Shown: piece by piece, positions 35,031 to 47,099 of the stretch
Position numbering within the stretch: the stretch's first letter is position 1
How the letters are laid out: each line of letters starts with the position of its first letter
Source: Sepioteuthis lessoniana
Lineage: Eukaryota; Mollusca; Cephalopoda; Myopsida; Loliginidae
Direction: 5' to 3'
Length of the DNA: 64,000 nucleotides
Assembly (NCBI GenBank): GCA_963585895.1
Contig: OY757921.1
Span: 52,763,669-52,827,668, forward strand
Translations under genes and position numbers: made by a program
The notes under the pieces: model-generated
What the model was told of the DNA's origin: nothing
Seen by the model: the letters and a program-made list of their open reading frames with translations, nothing else
The model's database searches: none

Positions 35031-35499
35031 AATTTGCAAACAATTGAAAGTCACGTGATGATTAGTCGTTATCTGTTGAATCTGTTTTAAGACAGCCGCA
35101 ATTTTCTCACCAGGTTTATTTCTTGGATACATAAAAAGTAAATAATGACGATAAAAAGAGTGTAAAGGAAAAGAAAACTGAAAAAATATGCATTTATCTT
35201 GTATAAGTTAAATTTCATCTGAAAGCATGTCTAATAGAGTGATCAATAAGTAAAACTATTGATTAATCCGTTCGATTGAGCGAATCTGATCGATCAGGTA
35301 AATAGACGCCGCTGCCAAAATATATTTATTGAGACAAATATACGGTTCTCTTTTGTTTAACATGCAATAAATATTTTTCTCTATTATTTTTCTCAACTTC
35401 AGCGGTGATTAGTTGTATTGCTATGCTGAGTGGATAGCAAATTCTTATAAGCACAAATACAATTAGATATATATACACATACCTAAACGAATCATCACT

Positions 35500-35503
35500 C
35501 ACC

Positions 35504-35599
<96 letters not shown>
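35500..35599. repeat. (TA)n(TG)n microsatellite
   Basis: (TA)n at 35503-35530 followed by about 34 TG units. Confidence 0.95.
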
Positions 35600-35600
<1 letters not shown>

Positions 35601-36748
35601 TGTAATTAGAAAGAAACTCAAAACAGGTTAAATTGTCATTATAAATTTATTCCGGCAAAGAATATCATTATACTCTCCGTCCCATCAGCTGACTGCACGT
35701 GTTTAAATTGAGGTTGAAAACAGCAAATATTGTTTACAGTCTATATGTGTATAGAGAAAAAAGGCAGAAAGAAAAACCTATAAGAATGTTTAATCCTTGG
35801 GCGAAAGTAAAGGAGGTTAAACAATAAAGTGTGAAAAAATGAAGAAACCAGAAAAAGAAGGTTCCTGTAAATTAACCCATCCCAGTTTGAACATTTACTA
35901 GATTTTTCATGGCTGGAGGAATTTTTTGACTAATGTAAGCTTGTAAACTGAACGATTATCTTCATATAGTTTTCGTTTACTTCTCATACATATGTTAATT
36001 CTCTCAGCTAAAGTGGTTTTAGACTTCCTCCTTAATAAAGATAAAAACAAAAAAAAACCTTCGGCAGCCACCAGGTGCCTTTCACTAACCCCAAAAATGG
36101 TCAAGAGGAAATAACTACACCAGAAATTGAAAATCCTAATTTGTAATTAATATCTAAATTTCCAAGAATCTCGTCTACATAAATCTCACCGTCATATAAT
36201 ACCATTAACTACAAAAATAAATGTTGTTATTTCTAATAAAAGTCACCCAACATCAATATCCATGCTATCTTTAAAATTTATTATACTAGTTTTTCATGGA
36301 TACAGTCGTTATATCTTCCATTAAAGCTATTCGCGGTTGAAGACTACCAGACTATTTTCCACTTTTTGGGGAGGTTAGCCCCTGATCTTTAAGGTTTCAA
36401 AAATATTTACATAGAGTGGTTTGGTTTCTAAGTCACGGATTGGAGAAAGAATGTCTGTGGCAATACAGCCTTTGTTTCCAATTCTCAGCGGAGATACTTA
36501 TATAGATCCTCTCCCCATCATTATTATGTTCCACGGGGAAAATACGACGTTCTTCGAGTTGCATCGTCAACCCAAAGGGCATACCCCTTTATTCCTACAA
36601 TATCTAGTGCCTCACTAGTTCTATTCAATTCATCTTGTAACCTCATGTTATGGTTTTTTAAGATACTATGCATATTCTTTGTACAATATTAACTAAATTT
36701 TATTGTGTTCCATTAAAAAAACTTTCTTAATGGATTGTCTCTATTAAA

Positions 36749-36791
<43 letters not shown>

Positions 36792-37628
36792 CTTGTTGGT
36801 TGACTGTATTCCTTGCCGAGGATTAAGAGTTCCCCTAAAAGTAACGTCTTGTGTATGATGCTAAACTGCTTCTAAAGAGTTAGGAGTAACTCTTCAAACA
36901 ACAATTATTTACTGACTTTAACTAAGGCATTACAATTCCGAGATAATTGTCATCATTTGAATACAACAAAGCATTACTTCTTTGAAACATTCCTGCAAAT
37001 ATGACAAGATTAAAAAATAGTGCTTATGACGAAACCAGTTTCTGGTACAATCATGTTGAAAATAACTAGGGCTTTCAAGATTATAAAATAAGGAAATGTA
37101 CCGAAAATCTTTAACGAAAATTCAAGTATTTCTTGCCGGTCGATTATTCCAGGAGAAATGATCTATTATGTTAGATGCCTTTAACGTAAGCAAATCTTTC
37201 AAGGTAGATTAATTGTTAGTATGAACTTGAAATGATATTGTATGTTGAATAACGGGGCTATTTGAAATGCTTTCATTGAAAAGATCAAATCTTGGAAAGT
37301 AAAATTGTAGAGATAACAAAAAAGAAAACGGACAACAAAAACGATCTATAAATCAAACCAACAAAACAACCAATCGTTCATCCATCCAATCTACATAAAG
37401 AAGAATTCTTGCAAAGTGGGTGAAGCTACACATCTCAATGTTTTTTTCTGCGTTGTAAGTATTTTATTTTCACGATGAGAGACAGACTCTATGTTTCAAA
37501 AAAGACTGAGAGACTTTCCAGTATTGAAAATTTCGTCGATACATCATTTCAAGAACTAGAAGAATATACAAAAAAGAGCAAAAAAAAACCGATTGCAGAA
37601 ACCTCTAAAAGCGATATCAATGGAAATA
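35600..37628. other. Unassigned DNA with (TA)n
   Basis: (TA)n at 36751-36786. ORFs at 35907-36104 and 36421-36618 have no recognisable domain. 36820-36880 resembles 23085-23140. Confidence 0.45.
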
Positions 37629-38933
37629 CAAGGATTACTAAATAAGTTTCCAGACTTTTTTCATATGGGCACTTTTATTGATAGTACACACATGCAACTC
37701 TAGTCCCCTACGAAGTAATCTCCTCCGGATGCAATGCACTTGTTGTACCGTTCCAACAACTTCTGGAAGGCCCCATGGAAGTCCTCTTGTGTGAGTGTGT
37801 CAATGACCTTCGTCACAGCCTCTTTCATCTCCTTAATTCTCTCATAACAACAGCCTCTAAGGTTTTCCTTGAGCTTAAGGAATAAGCAAAAGTCACATAG
37901 AGCCAGGTCTGGACTATAGTGAGGTTGAAGAACTGTCTTGATTGCCATCTTGATCAAAGTCTGTGACAAGGATGGAGTTGTGGACTGGTGCATTGTCCTA
38001 GTGGAAATGCCACTGACCCGATTTGAAGAGTGCTGGCCCCTTCCGACGGAATCTTTTCCTGAACTCCCTGAAAAACTCAACATAGTTGTTGACTGTCTGT
38101 CCAGCGGGAACCCAGTGCATGTAGATCATGCCAGTGCTGTAAAAAAAAAGGATCATCAAAAGTTTGTGGGTGGATTTGCTCTGTCTGGCCTTCTTGGCTC
38201 CGGATGAGCCAGCATGCTTCCGATAAGAACTCTGTCTCTTGGTCTCTGGGACATAGTAGTAGATCCAGCTGTCATCGTAGGTCACCAGAGCATCAAGAAC
38301 TGCGGGATCTGAATTGATCATCTCCCTGCTGTCATGATCTTCTCTGAACACCCTTGGGACAAACTTCGCGCAAATCTTCTGCATCTTCAGTTCCTCGCGA
38401 AAAATTGTGTGTACAGTTCCCACACTGACATCAAACTGTGCATTTATTGTCTCTATAGACTCACGACGGTCTTTATCCATGAAATTCTTTATTTGGCCAA
38501 TCAACTATAGTGTTCTGACTTTTTTACTCCTCCCACCCTTCTCATCATCCCTCACAGACTCCTTGCCTTCCTTGAATCTCTTATGCCACTCAAAAAACTG
38601 ATGCTCGATTCATACAAGATGGTCGAAAAGCAGTCTAAAGCATTCCATACGTTTCTGTGGCATTTTTTCCAAGTTTAAAACAGAATTTAATTGCATATCG
38701 TTCTTCTAATGTGTCCTCACGTCCACATTGCATTTTTGAAATTCACCAGCTGTGACACTCAGGCTTTAGTAGGGTGTATTCCAATTCCTACTGTAGCTGT
38801 TCATTTGAAATCATAAAATTTGGTCAGTTATCTCATAAGATGTATAGCAATAGCATACTGAAGTTTCAAGAGTCTACGACAATTCTAAATGCCTGTACAA
38901 AAAAAAAGCCTGGAAACTTATTGAACTACCTCG
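37629..38933 (-). mobile_element. Mariner DD34D transposon, full length
   Basis: 1305 bases between TA dinucleotides, with the outer consensus TA-CRAGG..AATAAGTTTCCAGAC at both ends. The minus strand encodes a transposase relic from about 38640 to 37700: an N-terminal HTH region, SIETINAQFDVSVGTVHTIF, TYDDSWIYYYVPETK (first Asp), HFHxDNAPVH (second Asp; the preceding Gln codon is now TAG) and YSPDLALCDF (third Asp; LAPCD is usual). Counting from the second Asp gives the DD34D spacing of mariner. One nonsense codon at about 37996 and frameshifts near 37930 and 38500 inactivate it. The ends look intact. Confidence 0.92.
37700..38504 (-). pseudogene. Mariner transposase pseudogene
   Basis: Two overlapping open segments on the minus strand, 38504-37998 (168 aa) and 38083-37700 (127 aa), carry the catalytic core in two frames. 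The protein would bind the inverted ends and cut and paste the element at TA sites. The first segment has TYDDSWIYYY, the second PHYSPDLALCD and EEMKEAVTKVIDTL-like C-terminal residues (IKEMKEAVTKVIDTLTQEDF). The N-terminal DNA-binding part lies in another frame upstream (to about 38640). Not functional because of the TAG and the frame breaks. Confidence 0.88.
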
Positions 38934-39964
38934 TAACTTAAATAAGACAAACGGAAGAATAGCGATAAAACTCTTTAAAAAACAAATCAAAATATATCTG
39001 TTTGCATACCTAAAGTGACAACCTAAGGAAATTGCACAAAAGTTAATCGGACATGGCTAGGAAGGTGAAATCTAAATAGAGAAACTGAATAGTTTTTAAT
39101 TATAACACAAAATAATGCCCAAAGAGTAATTATGTAAAAACAAAAAAAATTGATAATACACAGAAGAATAGCAAATATAGATTATGTATTGACAGGGATG
39201 AAACATTTAATCTTATAGTGTATGCAGGTAACTGGTATAAAAAGAATACGAGAGCAGGTATGATTGAGTTGGAAAATTTTTCAAATGAGAATTGTTGAAA
39301 AAAAAAAAAACGTGGCCATGCTGACAAATGGTAAATGCACGAATAAGAATTTATTTGTGAAATTAGCAAGAAGAAAAAAATATTATTTTGTAGATCGTTC
39401 TGTTACAGCTGATCTAACAGTTTAAAAAGAAAGAAAAGACAAAGATACAAAATACCTGTTTATTGTATGATTCCTAAAAATACTGGAAGATTAAGGTAGC
39501 AGTTATAATAATTGTAGTTGTAGGCCGTTGAACTAACAAAGGCCTAAAAACAGACTGAATATAGCTGTAAAGGAAGAATAAAGACCATTTAGACAACAGC
39601 GCCGTTGAGATCAGCAAGGATAGGAAGACAGACCAAAGAAGATTGGAAAAAAAGCAATTGGAAATTCTTAAAAAGCAATAAAAAAGAAAAAGAGTGAAAG
39701 AAAAACTAAAAAAGATGAAAAAATAAATGAAGAAAATGGAAAGAAGGAAGAAACGCAGTCATGAATAAACAAAAATGTACATGTTAAAAATAGTGAAAAA
39801 AAGTTTAACGTAAACTCAAAGAGTTCAACGCCGTTAATTTTTTTAAAAAATTGTATTGTTTGGGATCTGATTTTTTACCACAGACTTCACAAAGATAAAC
39901 TCATCCAATATGAATCATTGTTTTTTTTTTTCTGTTTCATTTAATGGAATATCAACATCCTTGG
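38934..39964. other. Unassigned A-rich DNA
   Basis: No gene or element recognised; A-rich runs at 39280-39380 and 39640-39760. Confidence 0.5.
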
Positions 39965-40175
39965 GTTATTTAACGATAAAACCATCCTCGTAGAATAACA
40001 ATAGTGATACTGATTAAGAAATTGCTATAGGATAAGGGGGTTTAACCCTTTCCCAATAATATTATTCCGAAAGTAAACGAAGTAACATGACAGGAGCTTG
40101 ACCTTGTTAGCGACGATGTCACAGTCTAGTACGTTAACCTCTTCACACATTCCCACAGTAATAGTTTTGGTATAA
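39965..40175 (-). mobile_element. tRNA-derived SINE, family 3
   Basis: Minus strand shares with 6421-6672 the blocks GTACTAGACTG-like head, TTACTTCGTTTACTTTCGGA, AACCCCCTTATCC and TTGTTATTCTACGAGGATGG. Moderately diverged. Confidence 0.6.
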
Positions 40176-40993
40176 AGATGTATAATAGGTAAAAATTTTA
40201 CCATACCTAATTGTGTCTGATTATGATTCTGTCAGGAGATATTTACATTTTAAGCCAAAGTTTTTGTTTCCTTGTAAAGCAATTTTGCATTATTTGAGAA
40301 TTAGATCAGAAATCCAAATATTTTAGATAGATCGTAAGCCTTGTTTATAACTAGCCTTGTTTATATATCTCATATTTCATTCTTATTTCACACGTTGCTC
40401 ATTTGTCTTTCTAATGTTCAGAAATTACTTTTGTTGTAAAATAAAGATATTTCTCGTTGTTGTTAAATAAAGATATTTCCCGTGAAGATATTTTTAATTC
40501 ATTAAACATCACTGGATAAAAACATATTTTACAACGTCATTTGGATATTACCAACCCGGACATAAAAAATGACGATAATGTACCACACTGATATATGTTA
40601 TATCTAAAATGTATTGATATAGCTTGACTTACGTTACAAAGTTTTCTTACGTTCTCTTATTATAGTTTCTAAATTTCATGCAAAAATCTATTTCATAAAA
40701 TTCTGTCTTATTCTTTCTCTGCTAAAATGACTAAACAATAAGATGACTCCATAAAACAATTACAATTATTTTTGTTCCCTAAGATAAAAAAGTAAAATTT
40801 CCTCATTGAATTTTATTCCTTTATGTCATCTAGATTTCTCTTTCATCCTCGTGGCTAGAACTACCGTTTTAACATCTATAATTATGTCAACGACTATTAT
40901 ATAGTCAACAAGTTTATATACTGAATGAGAATATATGGCCCAAAATGAAATTAACTGATAAAACAATATAACAAACGTATTCAAAAAACATTA

Positions 40994-41260
40994 TGTAGGT
41001 GCGCTTAGCACAATGGTTATCTACGTAGGAAGTGGATTTGGCGGTCAATGTTCAAAACCTGATCGAGACTGTGTCTTACTTCGCAGTAATCCCTTCAGAA
41101 ATGGTATGTATCGATATGTTCTCCCCACAGCTATGGGTAAAGAGTTGGGAAGAATTGGTTATTTCGCTTTTGTTAGGCAAACAATATTGGAGAAGGAAAA
41201 CTCTAAATTCAAACCAACTTTATTCTGCTTTTAAAAACGGCCGTCAAATCCTGCTCGTGG
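40994..41260 (+). mobile_element. tRNA-derived SINE, family 2
   Basis: TAGGTGCGCTTAGCACAATG with GGTTATCTACGTAGG forms the box A region and TGTTCAAAACCTGATCG the box B region. The body has CCACAGCTATGGGTAAAG, GAGAAGGAAAACTCTAAATT and CAAACCAACTTTATTC. The ORFs at 41013-41367 are chance frames through it. Confidence 0.8.
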
Positions 41261-41799
41261 CATACAAGTGGGTAAATACACACAAGAGATTTTATAATAA
41301 ATGTATCAAAAGTACAGTGTTATATAAACGTATTGAAATTAATATAAATGCGTACATACAATTGTAAAATCATGTACAGGTGACTCTTAGATATATAAAC
41401 TGTATATTCAGTTCAATATAGAATGTAAGGAATACAAACGCGAGACAGTTTATTAAAAATTTACAGGAATTGCTGCAAAGTTTAAAAAAATACTTCTGAA
41501 GTTAGGATATCATCCAATTGATGCAAACTGGAATTGTAAGTCAATTTATAAAGCGTGAATTCCTTAAATGCGAAATGCTTTGAAATCTATAATCTTTGTG
41601 GGTAAGAGCAAGGTGTTTGAGATAAATGAAGCAAACAGTAAAGATAGTAGAAACATCACTATCAGAGAAAAGCAGATAGATGTTATTGCAACATTGGACA
41701 CATATTGACTCCAGATGCACTGGGTCAACATGACCCAAATGATAAGATCAAACACGTTATATCATCCAAATTCTAGAGTAAATATTGCACGCAAATACA

Positions 41800-41810
41800 C
41801 ACACACACAC

Positions 41811-41852
<42 letters not shown>
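41800..41852. repeat. (CA)n(TA)n microsatellite
   Basis: Compound repeat of CA, CATA and TA units. Confidence 0.95.
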
Positions 41853-41855
<3 letters not shown>

Positions 41856-41941
41856 CGTATAAAGAAAGTGGAAGATAGAGCATATATTATTCGAAGCTCA
41901 TTAAAATAGAAAGGAAATAGAAATATTATATTTTATGAAAC

Positions 41942-42022
41942 TAAGCAGTTACAGTGGCATGCGACGCTTCTCCATTTGGGTTGGGAGCGGTACTCTCTCA
42001 CATCATGGAGGACGGATCGGAA
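41942..42022 (+). mobile_element. Gypsy LTR-retrotransposon RNase H fragment
   Basis: In one clean frame it reads VTVACDASPFGLGAVLSHIM then EDGSE, the start of the RNase H domain that follows the reverse transcriptase in Gypsy elements, with the first catalytic Asp (ACDAS). It is cut off abruptly by the (CT)n tract from 42021. Nothing else of the element is seen nearby. A short scrap with a well-preserved sequence. Confidence 0.75.
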
Positions 42023-42059
<37 letters not shown>

Positions 42060-42109
42060 TCTATCTATCTATCTCTATCTATTTACCTGCGTCTCTTTAT
42101 ACATACATA

Positions 42110-42146
<37 letters not shown>
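42021..42146. repeat. (CT)n and (TA)n microsatellites
   Basis: (CT)n with CTAT interruptions to 42080, then a CATA stretch and (TA)n at 42113-42146. Confidence 0.95.
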
Positions 42147-42148
<2 letters not shown>

Positions 42149-42164
42149 ATTCATCCGCAGCTGA

Positions 42165-42310
42165 CTGTTTCGTTGTATCACAACTCTTCAGTGTGGCTAG
42201 ACACGTCGACGCTTGGAGCTGGGATCGAAACCCGCCCAACTTCACGTTAGACTTATTATCATACCGCCCAGCTACAACTTTACTTTCGACTTAGTATCAT
42301 ACTGCTCAGA
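42165..42310 (-). mobile_element. Probable tRNA-derived SINE fragment, other family
   Basis: Minus strand has GTAGCTGGGCGGTATGAT followed 30 bases on by GGGTTTCGATCCCAGC, a box A/box B-like spacing, then a body up to GCTGCGGATGAATAG. Only one copy is seen here. Confidence 0.45.
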
Positions 42311-42389
42311 CAACAGGCGAACCACGTCAGCTTGGGAATTATAAGGTATTAAGTAGTAGCTTTCATTTATCATAAGTATATCTGTTAGG

Positions 42390-42632
42390 AGGGGCACCTA
42401 GTGTAACGGTTATAATAGAAGAAAAGCATTTGACGACCCCACTTAATCCTTGATTAGACTGTTTACGCTAATATACTTTGGAAAGGCATAACTCCGTCTG
42501 TTCTCCCAGATTCCCAGCTATGGGCAATTAATTGCGTTCACTGAGTTTATAAGCATGATAAGCAACTAGACAAGGAATATGAAATCTCTGACTTCAAACA
42601 CCCCCGTAATGCACCTAAAAATTAACCCCGTG
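42390..42632 (+). mobile_element. tRNA-derived SINE, family 2, diverged
   Basis: Head GGCACCTAGTGTAACGGTTA; body with CCCAGCTATGGGCAATTA and CTGACTTCAAACACCC, ending AAAATTAACCCCGTGTG. Older than the 46.4 kb copy by eye. Confidence 0.65.
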
Positions 42633-42781
42633 TGTGTATTTGTGTTTGTGTTTGCGTGTGTTGTTTAATTACGAAGTTATCTTTTTTTTTTTTTTTGAGA
42701 ATGAGTTGGCTCGTCAACAGGTAATCTACAGGTTTACACAGCAGGTTTGGCATCCGTCGTATATTGACCTCCGACCCAGCC

Positions 42782-42988
42782 AAACATGCCATTCCAAAGA
42801 CGGCGGAAGTGCATATTCCATTGGCGTGGGCGAGCTTGGCTGACAATATGGGACAGGGTTAAAATCCCACGGTACAATCACAAACTGATGCATCGGAAGA
42901 GAATGACCTGTGAACTGCATGACAGTTATTTCCGCTCGATGAGGATGAAACATGCCATTCCAAAAACGGCGGAAGTGCATATTCAGAT
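42782..42988. repeat. 38-bp direct repeat pair, 167 bp apart
   Basis: AAACATGCCATTCCAAAGAC.. at 42782 recurs as AAACATGCCATTCCAAAAAC.. at 42949, both continuing GGCGGAAGTGCATATTC. The surrounding 42700-43260 is unusually GC-rich for the window and may be an unrecognised element. Confidence 0.6.
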
Positions 42989-43000
42989 GGCCAGTTATGG

Positions 43001-45714
43001 TGAGATATTAAGTGGGTGTTGAACTATTATATAACTCAGTGCACAGGAAATTCAACCAGATTGGAGATAGGAGAGTTTGGAGACAAGATGTGGTAGAGAA
43101 AGCCAGCACCCAGCAGAGAGCCGGGCCCCTGGGCCTCCGGTTGAGCAGCACAGGAGAACGGGAAAGAAACGTGGTTATGGCCAATAGAGTGGGGGGGTCA
43201 ATATGTTGCAGTTCTGTTCGGTCTTCAACTCCCTCTTCAACTCCACAACCTTTCTAATAAAGTGAGAGGTATATTTTTCTAAGAACTGTGTCTTCGCTCG
43301 TTATAATTGTGTCGTCGTTATGATTTTGTATGTAGATGTATTATATGTATCATGTGTTTGTATAGGTGGTTATGATAGTGACAATACAACACATCTTCAC
43401 TTTCTTAAATAAGTTATGCACATTTATTTATGAATTAATTAACAGCCGTCGTGTTTTCTGAAAAATACTGAATCATACACCTTCATTTAATTTTGCCAGA
43501 AATTGTGTAAAACTGATGTTGAAACGATCAAAATGCTAAAATAAATTTGTGGAGTTGATATAATTATCAGTGCCAGGTTCTTTGACAAGCATAGCTAAAT
43601 ATATAGACTTCATAACAAGCTTGAATTATTCTGCCAAGTTATTGCTTATTTGGTTCATAAGCCAAGAAGATTTCCTCTGAACTATGTTTAAAGGATAAGA
43701 TATTTCAAGTAACTTGGTATAGCTTAAATCAATAAAAATATCATTTTCGCCTACTATCATTACTGTATTATTGACTAAGCCAAGCATATTTCAGAATATG
43801 CCAATGATCCTATACACATGTATATATGCTCATGGTGTAGGGATTGTGTGAATGCACACATATATATTTATCAAAAGTGGTATTATTGCATCAATCATTG
43901 TTGACTTTAGTTGGAACTATGTAACATTATAAGCGAATAATATCAAGGTACAAACAGATATAAAATAAAGTCAATAGCAAAAAGAAAGAACAGTTGACAA
44001 AGTTCAACATTTTTGCCTGTTGGCTTGGAGTAAAAAAACATGCTTTATCTGGCACCTCGGACTGGGTCATGCTGAATTCACTAGCAATTGGCTAAGTGGT
44101 GACGGAGGCTGGCCAGACGCCGTTATCCAACTGAGGTGGAAGAGAAGTGGAGCGTTCTGCTAATAAAACTCAGATTTCTTGATGCTCTATTTTCTGGAAG
44201 CTGAAGTACTGGTAGGCAAATATTTGCGTGAATAAAAAACAGAGAAAACTACAAAAAGGGCAGTTACAAGTATAACGAAACCGATTCGCACGTCGTGTCC
44301 GTTAGAAATGTCTGCTGCTCCCACAGCCTCATAGACTAGACAGAGTGAATGAACGAACGATTTCCTTACGATTAAGACTACTTGTGTTTTTATATTTTCT
44401 CCCCCCCACATTCAACTATTAGCCATAACCGACGTAACAACCGTCGTTGAATATATTACAATTTTTTAATTTTTTTCTCTTACCGGGTGGTTTGACTAAA
44501 TTCTTTGGCAAATCATTATGGCATGCCATTGATAATCAAGATAATTAACAATGGTTCAAGGTAAAAGGTAGAGAAATAATGCGAAGTACTGTGTATTCTC
44601 CTGTATCGCCTCGGAGAGACTCCGATCTCGAAACTTCCATTATCTGCTCTGATAAGCGTAACATGACCATAACCTATCTATGAAATATGCATGAAAACAA
44701 ACCAACCAACTTAACAACGTTTAAGGTCTGTTTTTAATACACAAAGCCATAAAATGTATAATCATATACATCGAGTACAAAAGAAACCGATACAAAACAT
44801 TAGAAAATATCTAAGACATTTTTTCATTATTGATTCAGCCTTCTTTTAGGGGTTACGGTGTCAGCTGGGAGTCTCAAGGGTGGTTCCGATGATAGCTAAA
44901 CAAAAAATATCGCACGTTTAAAAAGTAAAGTTTTATTTGCATAGCAGGTGCGTCATGAAAAATACAAGTACTCCCAAAAGATTTATGCCTCTCTCTCTCT
45001 CTTTTTCTGATACACTAAAGGGGACAATTATGGTGATCAATATTCCTCCGGGAAAAAGAAAAGAAATAGCATACTTAGGGGACATTTTATTTTACAGTAA
45101 ATAAACTAATAACCTATAAGACGCAAACTACTTTTCTTTAATGGATGGCTATTCTGGTTTTATAAAATATTCTGGCTTTTGAACAAATTAGATTAAATTA
45201 TTTAAATTAAATGAATAATTTTTTCAAGTTAAGCAGAAGGAAACATTGAAGGAAACAATATTGAGGAAAAAATTATGGAATTCATTGACAAAAATAGAAT
45301 TCATACTTAATCGCTATTCCTCAAGCTTCATGAGAGCTTATTTCGTTCAGGCATGAATTTCCCGAATTCATTGCAATATTCTTTATCAAAATGTTTCCAA
45401 CTTCGTCGAATGGTGGTTAATGGATTTTTTTGGTGGATGGAACCTTTTCATAAACATTTTTTTTTAAATTTCCACCTGAAATGACCATCTTTGGAGAATT
45501 GAAATCGAAGTTATTGGTGAAACATAACGGAATCTAATCTTCAATCTAATCATAACTTCGATTTCAATTCTGCAAAGATGCTCAGTTACATTCACAACAA
45601 AAGACTAACATTAATTTTCGAGGCCGGTGCTATTTCAGTCTGTAATTCCGTAAATACTCGCCCAAGCTTTTATAAAATTACTCCGTACTTGAGCAAATCC
45701 ATTTTAAATAGTTA
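43001..45714. other. Unassigned DNA
   Basis: No gene seen. 43070-43200 is GC-rich (GAGCCGGGCCCCTGGGCCTC). AATAAAGTGAG at 43255 resembles a polyadenylation signal without a gene. Confidence 0.4.
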
Positions 45715-46396
45715 TGTCACGTGATATGCCACTGAGAGGGGAGAAGTAAGATTTAATCTCCCTTCCCCTTCTGTGTTTGAACTAACTGCCCAACGACTGA
45801 CTGCTGAGGCAGTTGGAAAAAAAGGTCAAACTACCTACACTCCATAACCGGATGAATGGAGAAGGAATATAGGTCATTGAGTAGCATGACCGAATGAGGT
45901 GGAGGAGGAGGAAGGAGCCAAATGATTGGCCGAAGCCTTAGCAACGGAAGTAGTACCATTTTCGTAAGATGAAATAGGGATAGGAATTCAGTTTTTAGGA
46001 CGGAGGTCGCCGTGAGAGGACGTGCTGACCTTATGCCAAAAACAATCCAGGGCACCTCGCCCGTGAAAAGAATTGAGTTTTGGGACCGCAGTAGGCGTCA
46101 CAAGATGTGTTGAACCTGTCGCCGAAACACCGGGGTAGAACGGAAAGAATCTTGGATAGAAGATAACCGGTGCCTTCCCGCCAAATTCTACAGTACACCG
46201 CTCGCCCGTAAAAGAAAGGAATCTAGGAAATGAACTCCTCGAAAAAAAAAAAGGATAAGTACATCTTAAACTGTTTTTCCTCCTAACTTTCCCAAATATT
46301 GGAACTTATATGTATTCAGAAAAGGAAAGAAATAGACTGGAGAAATTCGTTTCATAAACTGTAAACGAATGTACAGACTTAACTACCTTTTCAAGG

Positions 46397-46672
46397 TGCC
46401 TGTGGTGCAATGGTTATCGTCGTAGGAAATGGAGACGGCGACTCGCGTTCAAATCCTGGACGAGGCTGATTGCATTTCACATAGCACTAATACCCTTGGG
46501 AAAGGTATGAATCCAATTATTCTCCCTCCAGCTATGGGTAAATAGTAGGACAGACTAGGTTCTTCAGCCTTGGTGAGACAACTAGTCTAGGAGAAGGAAA
46601 ACTCTGAATTCAAACCTGTTAAACTCCACTTAAAAATTGACCTTGTGTCATATCTTTCCCGAGCGGAGGGGT
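46397..46672 (+). mobile_element. tRNA-derived SINE, family 2, with TSD, inside LTR-A
   Basis: Head GTGCCTGTGGTGCAATGG, box B GCGTTCAAATCCTGG, body with CCAGCTATGGGTAAATAG and GGAGAAGGAAAACTCTGAAT. Flanked by TTTTCAAG on both sides. The corresponding site in LTR-C (about 60430-60455) has the sequence without the SINE, so this is a verified filled/empty pair. Confidence 0.9.
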
Positions 46673-46725
46673 TTGTAAATATTTACTTTTTCAAGTTTTA
46701 AAAGTAAAGAAAGGAGAAAGAGAGA

Positions 46726-46732
<7 letters not shown>

Positions 46733-46768
<36 letters not shown>
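46733..46768. repeat. (GA)n microsatellite
   Basis: About 17 GA units, inside LTR-A. Confidence 0.95.
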
Positions 46769-46772
<4 letters not shown>

Positions 46773-46961
46773 TTTGTGTTTAAGGCTGTGTGCTGGTTTG
46801 ATATCGCCCGCACCTTATAAGAAAAGAAAAGAAGTGTTGCTTAAACCTCATAAGTATTTGTTTGATCCTCACGTATTAAAATTTTGTTATATTTTAAATG
46901 TCCCCTCGTGTCGAAATTTATTCGTTGTGTTGTTTACCTATCGAGTTGCCTTCTTTTGCAC

Positions 46962-46963
<2 letters not shown>

Positions 46964-46992
<29 letters not shown>

Positions 46993-47018
46993 CTTCTTCT
47001 TCTTCTTCTTCTTCTTCT
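46964..47018. repeat. (CTT)n microsatellite at the LTR-A breakpoint
   Basis: About 18 CTT units starting where LTR-C continues with CACACATTTC. Poly-Leu and poly-Glu ORFs across it are artefacts. Confidence 0.95.
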
Positions 47019-47099
47019 ATGTTGGTATGTCTTAGAAAACGCTGACTGTGTCCTTGCAGAAAAGGAGGCGTCTGAACGTGATGGTGAGGCTCTTTGGCG

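Larger units (their letters stand above)
45715..46965 (+). mobile_element. LTR-A (Gypsy-type), truncated, SINE-interrupted
   Basis: Starts TGTCACGTGATATGCCAC, the same start as LTR-C (61123, minus) and close to LTR-B (48360). It aligns with LTR-C over about 950 bases, apart from a SINE at 46397-46672, until CTTCTTTTGCACAC, where a (CTT)n tract replaces the rest. No internal region follows, so it is a truncated solo LTR or LTR remnant. Confidence 0.8.

Noticed and set aside
44040..44170. Possible hairpin or tRNA-like sequence (CACCTCGG .. GAGGTGG)
   Set aside because: Only the outermost bases pair and no box A/B pair is present.
45831..46055. Minus-strand ORF in LTR-A and related plus-strand ORF at 60639-60965 in LTR-C
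   Set aside because: Similar to each other only because both LTRs are homologous; the frames are not conserved between LTR-A and LTR-C.
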